Origin: Chryseolinea serpens
GTDB taxonomy: Bacteria; Bacteroidota; Bacteroidia; Cytophagales; Cyclobacteriaceae
Direction of reading: 5' to 3'
NCBI RefSeq assembly: GCF_900129725.1
Contig: NZ_FQWQ01000005.1
Location: 1 to 64,000 of the forward strand
Length of the DNA stretch: 64,000 nucleotides
The notes beneath the pieces were generated by a model. The model had not been told where the DNA came from and did no database searches. It saw only the letters and a program-made list of their open reading frames with translations. Position numbers and translations under genes: made by a program. Below are positions 7,764-16,850 of the stretch, piece by piece (position 1 is the stretch's first letter; every line of letters begins with the position of its first letter).

Positions 7764-8777
7764 TTAATCGGCCAGCAGCTGGTCTTTGTATTGCGGCAGC
7801 AGGTCGAGAAATTTCTTCACGGTTTGTTCCAGGGTCAGGTTGGTCTGTCCCCCGGCAGCGTTGCGGTGGCCGCCGCCCTGAAAGTGGGCGCGAGCCATCT
7901 CGTTCACCGAAAAATCCCCCAGCGAACGCAGCGAGAGCTTTATGTTTTCCCTGCGATCGGAGATGATCACCGACAGCTTGATGCCCTTGATAGAAAGGCC
8001 GAAGTTCACGAGTCCCTCGGTGTCGCCCGTCTGTGAACCAAAGCGTTTCAGTTCATCGGCCGTCAGGGCGATGTAGGCCGTTTTGTATTCGGGCAAAACC
8101 TGCAGTTTCTCCCACAGCACATAGCCCATCAGTCGCAACCGTTCCAGGCTGTTGGTTTCATAAATAAGCTTCGACACCTTGTAGGGATTTGCCCCCCGCG
8201 CCACCAGGTCCGACGCGATCTGGAAAACCTTGTGATTCGTGTTGGAGTGTCGAAATCCGCCCGTGTCGGTCATGATGCCGGCATAGAGGCAGTCGGCCAT
8301 CGGACCGTCCACCAGCGCCTGGTCGTCCAGCTCCACAATCAATTGGTACACCAATTCGGCGGTCGAGGCGGCGGTGCCGTCCCACTGCTCGAAATCGGCA
8401 AAATGTTCCGGTTCCAGGTGGTGGTCGACCAGCACTTTTTTGGCGCCGGCTTCCCGGACCATTCCGCCCATCTCGTTAATGCGGTTCAGGCTTGAAAAAT
8501 CCAGGCAAAAGATCATTTCGGCGTCTGCGACCAGTTTGGCGCAGCGGTCAGGTTTGTCTTTTTGAAAGATGACCACTTCCTCGTTTCCCGGCATCCACGC
8601 GATAAAATCGGGGTAGTCGCTGGGCGTGATCACGGTCACCGCGTGGCCTTTTTTCTTCAGGTACCGGGCCAATCCCAGCGAGGAGCCCAGTGCATCGGCA
8701 TCGGGCTTGAAATGGGTCAAAATGACCACCTTCCGGGGTTGGCTCAATTGGTCTTTAAAGGCCTTGATATTTTGCAT
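7764..8777 (-). CDS. DHH/DHHA1 phosphoesterase, NrnA-like (oligoribonuclease / pAp phosphatase)
   Basis: The family degrades very short RNAs (nanoRNA) and often dephosphorylates 3'-phosphoadenosine 5'-phosphate. The 337-residue protein carries the metal motifs THFKPDADALGSS near 20-32, CLDFSSLNR near 88-96 and VDHHLEPEH near 117-125. The DHHA1 domain at the C-terminus ends in the substrate motif FQGGGHRNAAGG near 300-311. The ATG at 8777 was preferred to a TTG at 8801, because the TTG would lie inside the promoter and adds residues that do not fit the family. Confidence 0.9.
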   Translation of the reverse strand: MQNIKAFKDQLSQPRKVVILTHFKPDADALGSSLGLARYLKKKGHAVTVITPSDYPDFIAWMPGNEEVVIFQKDKPDRCAKLVADAEMIFCLDFSSLNRINEMGGMVREAGAKKVLVDHHLEPEHFADFEQWDGTAASTAELVYQLIVELDDQALVDGPMADCLYAGIMTDTGGFRHSNTNHKVFQIASDLVARGANPYKVSKLIYETNSLERLRLMGYVLWEKLQVLPEYKTAYIALTADELKRFGSQTGDTEGLVNFGLSIKGIKLSVIISDRRENIKLSLRSLGDFSVNEMARAHFQGGGHRNAAGGQTNLTLEQTVKKFLDLLPQYKDQLLAD

Positions 8778-8798
8778 GGGCTTCTCGAAAGCAAGTGG

Positions 8799-8828
8799 CA
8801 AAAATGGGGAATTTTAGTGCATAGTCAA
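8799..8828 (-). promoter_or_regulatory. Probable promoter of the DHH phosphoesterase gene
   Basis: On the minus strand TTG is followed after 19 bases by CATTTTTG, one mismatch from TAnnTTTG. The start would fall near 8793, giving a leader of about 16 bases to the ATG at 8777. Confidence 0.5.
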
Positions 8829-8893
8829 TGCGCAAGAATCAATAGTTCAGGACTATACGACGAGTTAAAGTATAAAAACTACTGGTGGGCCCA

Positions 8894-8923
8894 TTTGCAC
8901 TATAAACTAATCCACTATTTTTG
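8894..8923 (+). promoter_or_regulatory. Bacteroidetes sigma-A promoter of ndk
   Basis: TTTG at 8894-8897 and TATTTTTG at 8916-8923 are separated by 18 bases, a near-perfect match to the phylum's housekeeping promoter. It faces ndk, leaving a leader of about 60 bases. It is divergent from the promoter at 8799-8828. Confidence 0.75.
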
Positions 8924-8989
8924 CGGCCGTTTAGGGGAAATACTCCAAAACCCGGATATCCGTAACCAAATCAGATAAAACACCATATT

Positions 8990-9409
8990 ATGGCAGGAAA
9001 CAGAACTTTTACGATGATCAAACCTGACGCCGTTAGCGCAGCCAACTCAGGAGCAATTATGAAGATGATTGAGGAAGCAGGCTTCCGCATTGTGGCCGTG
9101 AAAAAGACCCAGTTGAGCGAAGAACGCGCCGGCGAATTCTATGCGGTTCACAGCCAACGCTCCTTTTTCAAAGAACTTTGCACCTACATGTCGTCGGGCG
9201 CCATCATCCCGATGATCCTGGAGAAGGACAACGCCGTGGAAGATTTCCGCAAGCTCATCGGCGCCACCGACCCCAAAAAGGCCGAACCGGGCACCATCCG
9301 CAACCTGTTTGCCAAATCTATCGAAGCAAACGCCATCCACGGCTCCGACAGCGACGAGAACGCCGCCCTCGAATGCAGCTTCTTCTTTTCAAACCTGGAG
9401 CGCTTCTAA
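8990..9409 (+). CDS. ndk: Nucleoside diphosphate kinase
   Basis: The enzyme transfers the gamma phosphate from ATP to other nucleoside diphosphates and balances NTP and dNTP pools. The 139-residue protein has MIKPDAV near 9-15 and the active-site stretch NAIHGSDS with the phosphorylated His at 117. Length is normal for the family. It is a single-gene unit: its own promoter lies 5' and a terminator follows 30 bases after the stop. Confidence 0.97.
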   Translation: MAGNRTFTMIKPDAVSAANSGAIMKMIEEAGFRIVAVKKTQLSEERAGEFYAVHSQRSFFKELCTYMSSGAIIPMILEKDNAVEDFRKLIGATDPKKAEPGTIRNLFAKSIEANAIHGSDSDENAALECSFFFSNLERF

Positions 9410-9438
9410 GCGATCGCCGTCAAGAAATTCTTGAGCAT

Positions 9439-9475
9439 AAAAAAAGTGTCCGCTTTTCGGGGGACACTTTTTTTA
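9439..9475. terminator. Bidirectional terminator between ndk and the aminopeptidase gene
   Basis: The stem AAAGTGTCC / GGACACTTT has a ten-base loop, an A run on its left and a T run on its right. It can therefore act for both converging transcripts. Confidence 0.9.
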
Positions 9476-9489
9476 TTTTTAGAAAAATC

Positions 9490-10944
9490 TCAGTGCAGCT
9501 CCGGGAGCACAAAATCGTCGAGGGCGCTGGGTTCTTTCATTAAGGCTTCAATATCATCCACCGTGCGGGGCGCCAGTTTTGACAATTGGTCCACGCCAGT
9601 TTTGGTGATGAGAAAGTCGTCTTCAATGCGCACGGCGATGCCCCACCAGCGTTTGTCGCACGGCGAGTTTTGGGGAATGTAGATGCCCGGCTCGATGGTG
9701 ATCACCATATTTTCCAGCAGCCTCATCCTTGCCCCCTTGTCGTGAACATCCAGGCCGATGTGGTGACAGCAACCGTGGGGATAATAGTTGTGACGTTCGG
9801 TCTCACTTTTCAGAATGCCCAACTCCTTTAAACCTTTGTTGATCACGGCTTGTGTGACCAGCGTCATGTCCTGGAAAGCAATGCCGGGTTTACAGATCTT
9901 CATCGCCTCTTCCTGTGCCTTCAACACCAGTTCATAGATCAGCTTTTGCTCGGGCGAAAATTTTCCCGATACGGGTATAGTGCGCGTGATGTCGGCCGTG
10001 TAGCCGCGGTACTCGGCGCCGAGGTCCATCAGGATCATTTCCGAGCTGGTGATGAGGGGCTTATAATTGTCTTCGTAGTGCAAAATGCATCCGTTGTTTC
10101 CCGCACCCACAATAGAAGGATAGCCTACGTCTTCGGCCTGGTATTTTTTGAAAACGAATTCGTGTATGCCCTGGATCTCGCGTTCCGACATGCCGGGTTT
10201 GATGGCCTTCATCACCTCGCGCTGAGCGGTGCATGAAATGTTGACGGCCTTGCGGATCAATTCCAGTTCCTCTTTCGTCTTCACACCCCGCAGACCCGAC
10301 ATGAGGTTGTCGAGGTCGGATGTGTTCAGGTTCTTTTTCTTTTGCTCAGGTTGAACATTCAACGCGGTCGATTTTGAAGGATAGTTCACCTTCACTTTGA
10401 ATTGTTCGATGAGGCTGTACAGATCGGTCGAGTCGCTGGCATCGTCGCGCACGTCGTTGTTGAAGTCGTAGAAGAGAATGTTGGAAAACTTCGCGAAGTC
10501 GACGTTGTATTTTTTGAAGTCGGTGTTGTTAAAGGCCTGGTTGAGGCCCAGGGCACTTCTCACGCCCTCCTTGCCCAGGCGGCCGCCGTTCCACAGTTCC
10601 TCGTTTGCGTTGCGGGGTCGCACGAAAATGATCTCCGAATACACGGTACCGTTGGCGGCGGTTTGTTTGTCTTTGAAGATGAGCAACACGGCGTCGGTTT
10701 CCTTGTAGCCCGTGAGGTAGTAGAAATCGGGGTCCTGGTGATACACAAAGTCAACATCGTTTGAGCGATTGCGCACCGGGTTGGCAAAGAAAACGGCCAC
10801 GGAGTTTGGCGGCAGCGTTTCGCGCAATTTTTCGCGGCGTCCTTTGTGGAAATCGGGGGTTAGAAAATCGGCGGGTACATTCTTGTCCTGGGAAAAACCT
10901 TCAACACAGAAAAGCAGGCAGGCCATCAACAGCAGCAATTTCAT
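9490..10944 (-). CDS. pepP: Exported Xaa-Pro aminopeptidase (M24B family)
   Basis: The enzyme removes N-terminal residues that precede proline. The 484-residue protein starts with a signal peptide (LLLLMACLLFCVEGFSQ), so it acts outside the cytoplasm. The aminopeptidase-P N domain spans about 25-180 and the pita-bread catalytic domain about 215-465. Metal ligands are visible: two Asp in MDLGAEYRGYTADITRT near 305-320, His in CCHHIGLDVHD near 393, Glu in TIEPGIYI near 415 and Glu in RIEDDFLI near 436. All five ligands are present. It converges with ndk. Confidence 0.93.
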   Translation of the reverse strand: MKLLLLMACLLFCVEGFSQDKNVPADFLTPDFHKGRREKLRETLPPNSVAVFFANPVRNRSNDVDFVYHQDPDFYYLTGYKETDAVLLIFKDKQTAANGTVYSEIIFVRPRNANEELWNGGRLGKEGVRSALGLNQAFNNTDFKKYNVDFAKFSNILFYDFNNDVRDDASDSTDLYSLIEQFKVKVNYPSKSTALNVQPEQKKKNLNTSDLDNLMSGLRGVKTKEELELIRKAVNISCTAQREVMKAIKPGMSEREIQGIHEFVFKKYQAEDVGYPSIVGAGNNGCILHYEDNYKPLITSSEMILMDLGAEYRGYTADITRTIPVSGKFSPEQKLIYELVLKAQEEAMKICKPGIAFQDMTLVTQAVINKGLKELGILKSETERHNYYPHGCCHHIGLDVHDKGARMRLLENMVITIEPGIYIPQNSPCDKRWWGIAVRIEDDFLITKTGVDQLSKLAPRTVDDIEALMKEPSALDDFVLPELH

Positions 10945-11131
10945 ACGATCACATTATTTGACGCTAAAATCGTGAAATTTCGTCAGCGCCAGAAAAGGAG
11001 TTGATGTCCGGCCCGGAAACCGGCCTGGCGGGTGAATTTCGCATACTTTTTTATAAAGTCGAACGTCCACGTTATAGACTAGGTCGTGCCGGGGCATGTG
11101 TCCGTCGCATTTTTGAAGAAAAAAAATCACC

Positions 11132-12328
11132 ATGGAAATCAAAATTGCTTCCGAGCGCCGCTATGACCTGGACTGGCTCCGCCTCATCGCCATCATCATT
11201 CTTTTGTTCTACCACACCGGCATGTTGTTCAATACGTGGGGCTGGCATGTCAAAAATGCGGAGACCAGCGAGAGCTTCCGCTACTGGATGGTTATCCTGC
11301 ATTATTGGCGCATGCCGCTGCTGCTGTTCATCTCCGGCGCCGGCACCTACATGGCGTTGGGCAAACGCACCCCTTCGCAGTTTGCCGGCGAGCGCGTGAA
11401 ACGTCTTTTGATCCCCCTTGTCTTTGGCATGTTCGTGATCGTGCCGCCGCAGATCTACTATGAACGCATCGCCAACTATGCCAGCTATGGTGAATTTTAT
11501 AAAACCGTTTTCGATTTTGTCCCCTACCCCAAAGGAAGTTTCAGCTGGCACCACCTGTGGTTTGTTGCCTACTTGCTGGTGTACTCGCTCATCGCGATCC
11601 CCATCCTGATCTTTCTCCGCTCGCCCAAATCGGCGGCCTTCAAAGCCAGCGCCTTGCGATGGTTGGGCAGCCCCGCCGGACTATTGCTGTTGCCGGCGGC
11701 ATTTATTTTGATCACGCAAATCGCCTTACGCCCCTTCTTCCCGGAAGAAACCCATGCCCTTGCCGGCGACTGGGCGTTCTTCACGTTCTACTTCTGCTTT
11801 TTTGTTTTTGGAATGCTCTGTTATTCGAACCCCGTGTTGTGGGAAGCCATCGGCCAGAACCGGAAACATTTGTCGGTGGCGTCGCTGTTTATTCTTATCC
11901 CGTTCTATGGTTTTTATTTTCACTTGACGGATATCATACGGTTGCCCTGGAGCGCCGACACGGTGGAAATCGCTTTTGATGTGACCGCGATCTTTTTAAG
12001 CTGGTTTTGGGTGATCACCGTCATTGCCTACGGACAACATTACCTGAACCGCCAGCACCCCTGGCTCAGCCGGATCAATGAGGGACTTTACCCGTTCTAT
12101 ATTTTGCACCAGACCGTAATTATTTTCCTGGGGTATTATATCGATCAATTGCCCTGGAGCATCGCAGCAAAATTCTGGGCCGTGAGTTTGCTCACGCTAA
12201 CGAGCTGCGTGGCGTTTTACCTCTTGTGCATCCGGCCGTTTAATGTGATGCGGCTTTTGTTCGGTGTGAAATTAAAGACCAGGCAAAAGAATCCCGTAGG
12301 TGTGCAGGAAGCTGCGGTGCGTGTTTGA
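11132..12328 (+). CDS. Acyltransferase 3 family membrane protein
   Basis: Members of this family move acyl groups onto envelope sugars or lipids. The 398-residue protein begins with the family's opening motif RRYDLDWLRLIAII near 8-21 and FYHTG near 26-30 (the conserved His), followed by about ten hydrophobic segments to about residue 375. A short, charged C-terminal tail follows. The substrate cannot be told from sequence; the DWLR opening and length resemble glucan-modifying (OpgC-like) members. It stands alone between a minus-strand aminopeptidase gene and a repeat-containing gap. Confidence 0.88.
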   Translation: MEIKIASERRYDLDWLRLIAIIILLFYHTGMLFNTWGWHVKNAETSESFRYWMVILHYWRMPLLLFISGAGTYMALGKRTPSQFAGERVKRLLIPLVFGMFVIVPPQIYYERIANYASYGEFYKTVFDFVPYPKGSFSWHHLWFVAYLLVYSLIAIPILIFLRSPKSAAFKASALRWLGSPAGLLLLPAAFILITQIALRPFFPEETHALAGDWAFFTFYFCFFVFGMLCYSNPVLWEAIGQNRKHLSVASLFILIPFYGFYFHLTDIIRLPWSADTVEIAFDVTAIFLSWFWVITVIAYGQHYLNRQHPWLSRINEGLYPFYILHQTVIIFLGYYIDQLPWSIAAKFWAVSLLTLTSCVAFYLLCIRPFNVMRLLFGVKLKTRQKNPVGVQEAAVRV

Positions 12329-12484
12329 GCAGCGTCTTAAAATGTCGAAGATGTTGCTTAAGCAGACATTTTATGGAGTGAAAAAAAAATCGCCACTGTG
12401 GTCAGGGTTAAGCCCGTACCAATGAGATGTCTTTAACCTGGCCTGAAGGCCTAGTCTATGCCCACATCTTTCAAAAAGAAATAT

Positions 12485-12516
12485 GAATAACCCCGGACTT
12501 CAGTCCGGGGTTATTC
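12485..12516. repeat. Perfect palindrome of the ACCCCnGGnCT repeat family
   Basis: The element has 15-bp arms (GAATAACCCCGGACT / AGTCCGGGGTTATTC) around TC. The surrounding 12329-12612 holds no gene. It contains broken half-sites of the same kind: GGCCTGAAGGCC at about 12440-12451, GGCCAGGGTTATTA at about 12536-12549, and GGCTGGGGTTATTT at about 12595-12608. Related elements occur at 41407-41784 and 63914-63968. Confidence 0.8.
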
Positions 12517-12612
12517 AAGATGTGTGCATACTGGAGGCCAGGGTTATTAAGTTTCCGGAGCGTCTGCTGACACGCGTCTTAATTTGATCTTTAAGGCTGG
12601 GGTTATTTCAAC

Positions 12613-12816
12613 TCAAATTTCTTCCAACAAAAAATCCTTCCCCCGCCCGTAGGCGAAGAGGTCTTTGAGATGATAGCGTTCCAGTGTGACCAGGTCTTTT
12701 ACTTTGAAATCGCCGCCCACCAGGATCTTTTCGATGACGAATTCGCTCTTCTCACCAAAATTGATGAGGCGATATTTTCGTCCTGCCCGCAATACGTCGA
12801 AAGAAAGACCTGCCAT
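12613..12816 (-). CDS. Small protein coupled to the Uma2-family gene, unknown function
   Basis: The protein has 67 residues with no signal or membrane segment: a charged, beta-rich sequence (GRKYRLINFGEKSEFVIEKI, then KVKDLVTLERYHLKDL). I do not recognise a named family. Its ATG overlaps the stop of the Uma2-family gene by one base (TAATG), a layout that implies translational coupling. The even composition and coupling argue that it is real. A partner or regulatory role for the Uma2 protein is only a guess. Confidence 0.6.
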   Translation of the reverse strand: MAGLSFDVLRAGRKYRLINFGEKSEFVIEKILVGGDFKVKDLVTLERYHLKDLFAYGRGKDFLLEEI

Positions 12817-13396
12817 TATTTCAATTTTAGAAGATCGAGTTCAAATTCCGGGAGCAGTGTGCCGCCGGAGAGCTTGTGGTGAAAACCGTGTATTTCTTCC
12901 GGCGCGTTGCCCGGAGTATAGACGTATGCTTTTTCGTTTTTCGGATCGATGAGCCAACCCAGCTGGCATCCATTATTTATCCATGCCGCCATTTTGGTTT
13001 GCAGGGTTTGCACAGGGTCGGTCGGCGATTGCAATTCAACCACGAAATCAGGGCAGATGTGTGCAAACCTCGTGCGGTCGTGCTCCGGTAGCTTTTTCCA
13101 TCGCTCCATCCCGATCCAGGCGAGGTCGGGAGAGCGCATCGATCCATCGGGTAACGTGAATCCTGCTGAGGAATCGAAGGCTTTCCCCAGGTGCTCACGC
13201 GTCGACGACCAGTAGTAAAACAGGCCGGAAAGGATAAGATTCTTCTGATCAAATCGTCTCCAACGGGTGACATCACAATAATTTTACCACTCACTTCCCG
13301 CTCGATATTCAACTCCGGATACGTTTGACAAAAGATAAATAATTCATCGTCCGAAACGCCATTGGGGTACAACCGATTGAATTGATGCGAGTTCAT
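12816..13396 (-). pseudogene. Uma2-family (DUF820) restriction-endonuclease-fold protein, frameshifted
   Basis: Uma2 proteins have a PD-(D/E)XK nuclease-like fold, and most are of unknown function. The N-terminal part (MNSHQFNRLYPNG to IIVMSPVGDD) is read in one frame. The rest (KNLILSGLFYYWSSTREH, AFDSSAGFTLPDGS, then CPDFVVELQSPTDPVQTLQ and LGWLIDPKNEKAYVY) continues in another. Adding one T to the TTT at 13251-13253 (minus strand GATTTGATC) restores a single frame of about 193 residues and the family sequence. The catalytic-type residues PD...EL are intact downstream. It may be a true recent frameshift or a sequencing error. The C-terminal part alone could start at 13139. Confidence 0.8.
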
Positions 13397-13429
13397 AGCG
13401 AAAATTAAGAAATCACCCTCACAATTCCC

Positions 13430-13804
13430 TTACAAATCCTCTTCCCGCTCCAACATTAAGATAGAGGCCTGAGGCACAATGAAATATTTTTCTTCTTCAT
13501 AGATCACCTCGATGGCTCCCTTCTGCAAAAAGATGGCGAGATCGCCTTCCTGTGCTTGCAGCGGAAGATATTTTACGGAATCTTCTTTTCCTTTCCACAC
13601 ATCGTCCTCGTCGGCCGGCAGGGGCAACGGATAGCCTGGACCAACCTTGATGACATAGCCGCTTTGAATTTTTTCCTTTTCCTGGACGCCGGGTGGTAAA
13701 TACAATCCGCTGGCGGTCTTGTCCGATTGTTTGCCGGGTTTGATGAGCACCCGGTCGCCAACGACGATCAGTTTTTTTAATTTATTGTCAGCCGTGATTT
13801 TCAT
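13430..13804 (-). CDS. GroES-like (Cpn10 family) protein
   Basis: The 124-residue protein has a GroES beta-barrel pattern: VVGDRVLIKPGKQSDKTASG near 14-33, where the mobile loop would be, IQSGYVIKVGPGY near 46-58, and the closing EGDLAIFLQKGAIEVIYEEEKYFIVPQASILML. It is longer than true GroES (about 95 residues) owing to an insert near 58-80. No groEL follows, so it is probably the GroES-like paralogue seen in many Bacteroidetes rather than the main cochaperonin. The ATG lies right at the transcription start predicted from the -7 box at 13809-13816. Confidence 0.82.
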   Translation of the reverse strand: MKITADNKLKKLIVVGDRVLIKPGKQSDKTASGLYLPPGVQEKEKIQSGYVIKVGPGYPLPLPADEDDVWKGKEDSVKYLPLQAQEGDLAIFLQKGAIEVIYEEEKYFIVPQASILMLEREEDL

Positions 13805-13808
13805 AATG

Positions 13809-13816
13809 CAAAATTA
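13809..13816 (-). promoter_or_regulatory. -7 element of the GroES-like gene
   Basis: On the minus strand it reads TAATTTTG, matching TAnnTTTG, only four bases before the ATG at 13804. If used, the mRNA would be leaderless or nearly so. No clear -33 box was seen. Confidence 0.4.
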
Positions 13817-13881
13817 TGTATCGATAAGAAATTAAGGTTAGAAAATTTTGCTTTCGCAGATGGAGGCCTTTTCGGCGGGTC

Positions 13882-15201
13882 TTATTTGTCAAAAAGATCA
13901 GCCTGGTCGGTGGCGCGGTCGATGAGACGTTGGTCCACATTTTTGGTGGGCGAGATGCCGAGCTTTTTAAATTCTTCGACGCGGCGCACCAGGTTGCCCG
14001 TGCCCGAGGTGAGTTTGCTCATGGCGCTCTCATAACTCAGTTGCGTTTTGCGCAGGGAACTGCCGATCTCGATCAGATCTTCGGTGAAGCCCTTGAATTT
14101 TTCGTAGAGTCCCGTAGCCTGCCGCACGATCTCGGCGGTGTTGCGGTTTTGATACTCCTGCTTCCAGGTGTTCTTGATCAACTGCAGCGACGGTATGAGT
14201 AGCGTCGGGCTCACAAAAACGATGCGCCTCTCCAACGCTTCTTCGTACAAGGTCTTTTCGCTTTGGATGGCCAGGATATAGGCCGGTTCAATGGGAATGA
14301 ACATGATCACAAAGTCAGGACTGTTGTCGGTGATGTTGCGCTGATAATTTTTGTCGCCGAGCAATTTCATGTGCTGGCGGATGGAGATGAGGTGGCTTTT
14401 CAGATACAACACTTTGTCTTGATCCGCCTCGGCGTTCACAAAATTGTTGTAGGCTGTAAGGCTCACTTTCGAGTCGACGATGACGTGCTTTCCTTCCGGC
14501 AGCCGGATCACCACATCGGGGCGCAGCCGTCCTTCGGCCGTGGTGAAGGATTCCTGTACAAAATATTCGCGGTCTTTTTCCAGGCCCGATTTTTCGAGGA
14601 TGCTTTCCAGGATAAACTCGCCCCAGGCGCCTTGGGCTTTGGTGTCGCCACGCAGGGCGCGGGTCAGGTTTTCGGCTTCGCGTGTCATTTGCACGTTCAG
14701 CTTTTGCAGGTTTTCCAGTTGTTCGCGCAACGCCGAATTGCGCGTGATGGTGTCGCGATGGGTTTCCTCGACTTTCTTTTCGAATTGCACGATCTTTTCT
14801 CCCAGCGGCTTTAGCAAGTCGAAAATATTGGACTTGTTCTGGTCGGTGAATTTTCTGCTCTTGTCTTCGAAGATCTCGTTGGCAAGGTTCTTGAACTGGA
14901 TGGAGAATTTTTCGTTCAGCAACTCCACTTCCTTTTTCTGATCCACGAGTTTTTCCTGGAGGTTGCGATAGTCGGCTTCCACGCTGGCGAGGGCCTGGCT
15001 CACCTCCAGCGCTTTGCGTCGTTCGCGGTCGATCTCCTGTCGCAGTTCGGCCACCTGGTTTTGGAGCGTCCTGTTCTTTTCCTGTTCCACGAGGATCACG
15101 GAAGTGTGCGCCTGTGCTTCCGCGGCATATTTATATTTTAAAATAAGCCACGATGCCACAGCCCCTCCGCCAATGCCCACTAATAATGCGATAATTTCCA
15201 T
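13882..15201 (-). CDS. rmuC: DNA recombination protein RmuC
   Basis: RmuC proteins limit recombination between inverted repeats, by a mechanism that is still unclear. The 439-residue protein has an N-terminal membrane anchor (about residues 3-23), a long coiled coil (about 35-170) and the nuclease-like RmuC core. In the core, TRALRGDTKAQGAWGEFIL lies near 183-201 and VIVDSKVSLTAYNNF near 241-255. These hold the conserved acidic and Lys residues of the PD-(D/E)XK-like site. Length and domain order are typical. Confidence 0.93.
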   Translation of the reverse strand: MEIIALLVGIGGGAVASWLILKYKYAAEAQAHTSVILVEQEKNRTLQNQVAELRQEIDRERRKALEVSQALASVEADYRNLQEKLVDQKKEVELLNEKFSIQFKNLANEIFEDKSRKFTDQNKSNIFDLLKPLGEKIVQFEKKVEETHRDTITRNSALREQLENLQKLNVQMTREAENLTRALRGDTKAQGAWGEFILESILEKSGLEKDREYFVQESFTTAEGRLRPDVVIRLPEGKHVIVDSKVSLTAYNNFVNAEADQDKVLYLKSHLISIRQHMKLLGDKNYQRNITDNSPDFVIMFIPIEPAYILAIQSEKTLYEEALERRIVFVSPTLLIPSLQLIKNTWKQEYQNRNTAEIVRQATGLYEKFKGFTEDLIEIGSSLRKTQLSYESAMSKLTSGTGNLVRRVEEFKKLGISPTKNVDQRLIDRATDQADLFDK

Positions 15202-15424
15202 GTGCCGTAAAGATATTCAGGATTGGACTGGGGCCAAACAATCGCGCTTTTTCTCGCCACCGGCCGTCCTTCCTGCTTTGAAGGTGAAACCCTGAATCGG
15301 CATCAAATCGTTCAATACGAGGCCGGCGCCAAACGCTCCTCTACACGCCCTAACGAAAGCTGGTTTGGCTACTTTCTTTGGGTTGGGATGGGGCGGAAAT
15401 GTAGGGTTTCCGGTCGCGATTTGA

Positions 15425-15432
15425 TAGATTTG
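15425..15432 (+). promoter_or_regulatory. -7 element of rocD
   Basis: TAGATTTG matches TAnnTTTG exactly. Transcription from it would begin near 15438, which excludes the GTG at 15432 as the start codon and supports the ATG at 15468. A clear -33 box was not found. Confidence 0.5.
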
Positions 15433-15467
15433 TGAGGAGTGCGAAAGTGCTTATTAAACAGGATTTT

Positions 15468-16706
15468 ATGGTGGAAACGATCAACTCAAGCCAGGAGGCT
15501 ATTACGCTGGAAGACCAATATGGAGCGCACAACTACCATCCCCTGCCCGTGGTCCTCAGCAAAGGCGAAGGCGTGTTCTTATGGGACGTGGAAGGAAAGC
15601 GCTATTACGATTTTCTCTCCGCCTATAGCGCCGTGAACCAAGGCCACTGCCACCCGCGCATCATCGACGCGCTGATTGGCCAGGCCCGGGAGTTGACGTT
15701 GACCTCGCGCGCGTTCCACAACGACAAGCTTGGCATCGCCGAAAAATATGTGTGCGAGACGTTTGGCTACGACAAGGCCCTGTTCATGAACAGCGGCGCC
15801 GAAGCCAACGAAACCGCCATCAAACTGGCCCGCAAGTGGGGCTATACAAAAAAAGGCATCCCGACCGATCAGGCCGTGATCATCGCCGTGAAACAAAACT
15901 TTCATGGCCGCACGACCACGATCATCTCCGCATCTTCCGACCCTTCGTCGCGCAACGGCTTTGGGCCCTTTATGCCTGGTTTTGAGGTGGTGGAGTATGA
16001 CGATACGGCCGTTTTGGAAAAGGCCCTGGCTAACCCGAACGTCTGCGCCCTTTGGATCGAACCCATCCAGGGCGAGGCCGGCGTATATGTTCCATCCGAA
16101 GGCTACTTGAAAACCGCCGAAACCCTATGTCGCAAAAACAACGTGCTGCTGATGATGGACGAGATCCAAACCGGCATTGCCCGCACCGGCAAAATGCTGG
16201 CTTGCGAACACGAAGACGTGCGCCCCGACTTGCTCATCCTGGGCAAGGCTTTGTCGGGCGGCGTGTTGCCCATCTCTTTGGTGATGGCCGACGACGAGAT
16301 CATGCTCGTCATCAAACCTGGCGAACACGGCTCCACCTTTGGCGGCAATCCGCTGGCGGCTGTGGTGTGCATGGAAGCGTTGCAAGTGGTGAAGGATGAG
16401 CACCTGGCAGAGAACGCCCGCAAACTCGGCGTGATCTTCCGCGACCGCATGAGTGAATTGCTGAAGAAAACCACCCTCATCACAAAAGTGAGAGGCAAAG
16501 GTTTATTGAATGCCATCGTCATCAACGACACACCCGAAAGCGACACGGCGTGGGATCTTTGTGTAGACCTGATGAAAAACGGTTTGCTGGCAAAGCCTAC
16601 CCACGGCAACATCATTCGCCTGGCCCCCCCGTTGGTGATCACGGAAGAGCAGATCCACGAATGCTGTGACATCATTGAAAGATGTGTTCTGAATTTCAAA
16701 AAGTAA
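15468..16706 (+). CDS. rocD: Ornithine aminotransferase
   Basis: The PLP enzyme moves the delta-amino group of ornithine to 2-oxoglutarate, giving glutamate semialdehyde for proline or glutamate metabolism. The 412-residue protein has YSAVNQGHCHPRI near 55-67, FMNSGAEANETAIKLARKWGY near 106-126 in the cofactor site, MMDEIQTGIARTG near 229-241, and the Schiff-base Lys260 in LILGKALSGG. HGSTFGGNPL follows near 286. The ATG was chosen over the upstream GTG because a -7 box overlaps the latter and the family N-terminus fits. Confidence 0.94.
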   Translation: MVETINSSQEAITLEDQYGAHNYHPLPVVLSKGEGVFLWDVEGKRYYDFLSAYSAVNQGHCHPRIIDALIGQARELTLTSRAFHNDKLGIAEKYVCETFGYDKALFMNSGAEANETAIKLARKWGYTKKGIPTDQAVIIAVKQNFHGRTTTIISASSDPSSRNGFGPFMPGFEVVEYDDTAVLEKALANPNVCALWIEPIQGEAGVYVPSEGYLKTAETLCRKNNVLLMMDEIQTGIARTGKMLACEHEDVRPDLLILGKALSGGVLPISLVMADDEIMLVIKPGEHGSTFGGNPLAAVVCMEALQVVKDEHLAENARKLGVIFRDRMSELLKKTTLITKVRGKGLLNAIVINDTPESDTAWDLCVDLMKNGLLAKPTHGNIIRLAPPLVITEEQIHECCDIIERCVLNFKK

Positions 16707-16850
16707 AGACCTTTCTCCAGTAGTGTATGGCCTGAATCAAGGCCACACTTTACAAAGACTTTATAATTCCCAGGAGATGCTTCTGAGGGCCACGTGCCCT
16801 TAGAACTATTCTGCACCCTCGTGCATCCTATCCCTAAACCGGTGTCCGTT

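Noticed and set aside
16723-16748. Hairpin after rocD as a terminator
   Set aside because: The stem has a bulge and no T run follows, so intrinsic termination is not supported.
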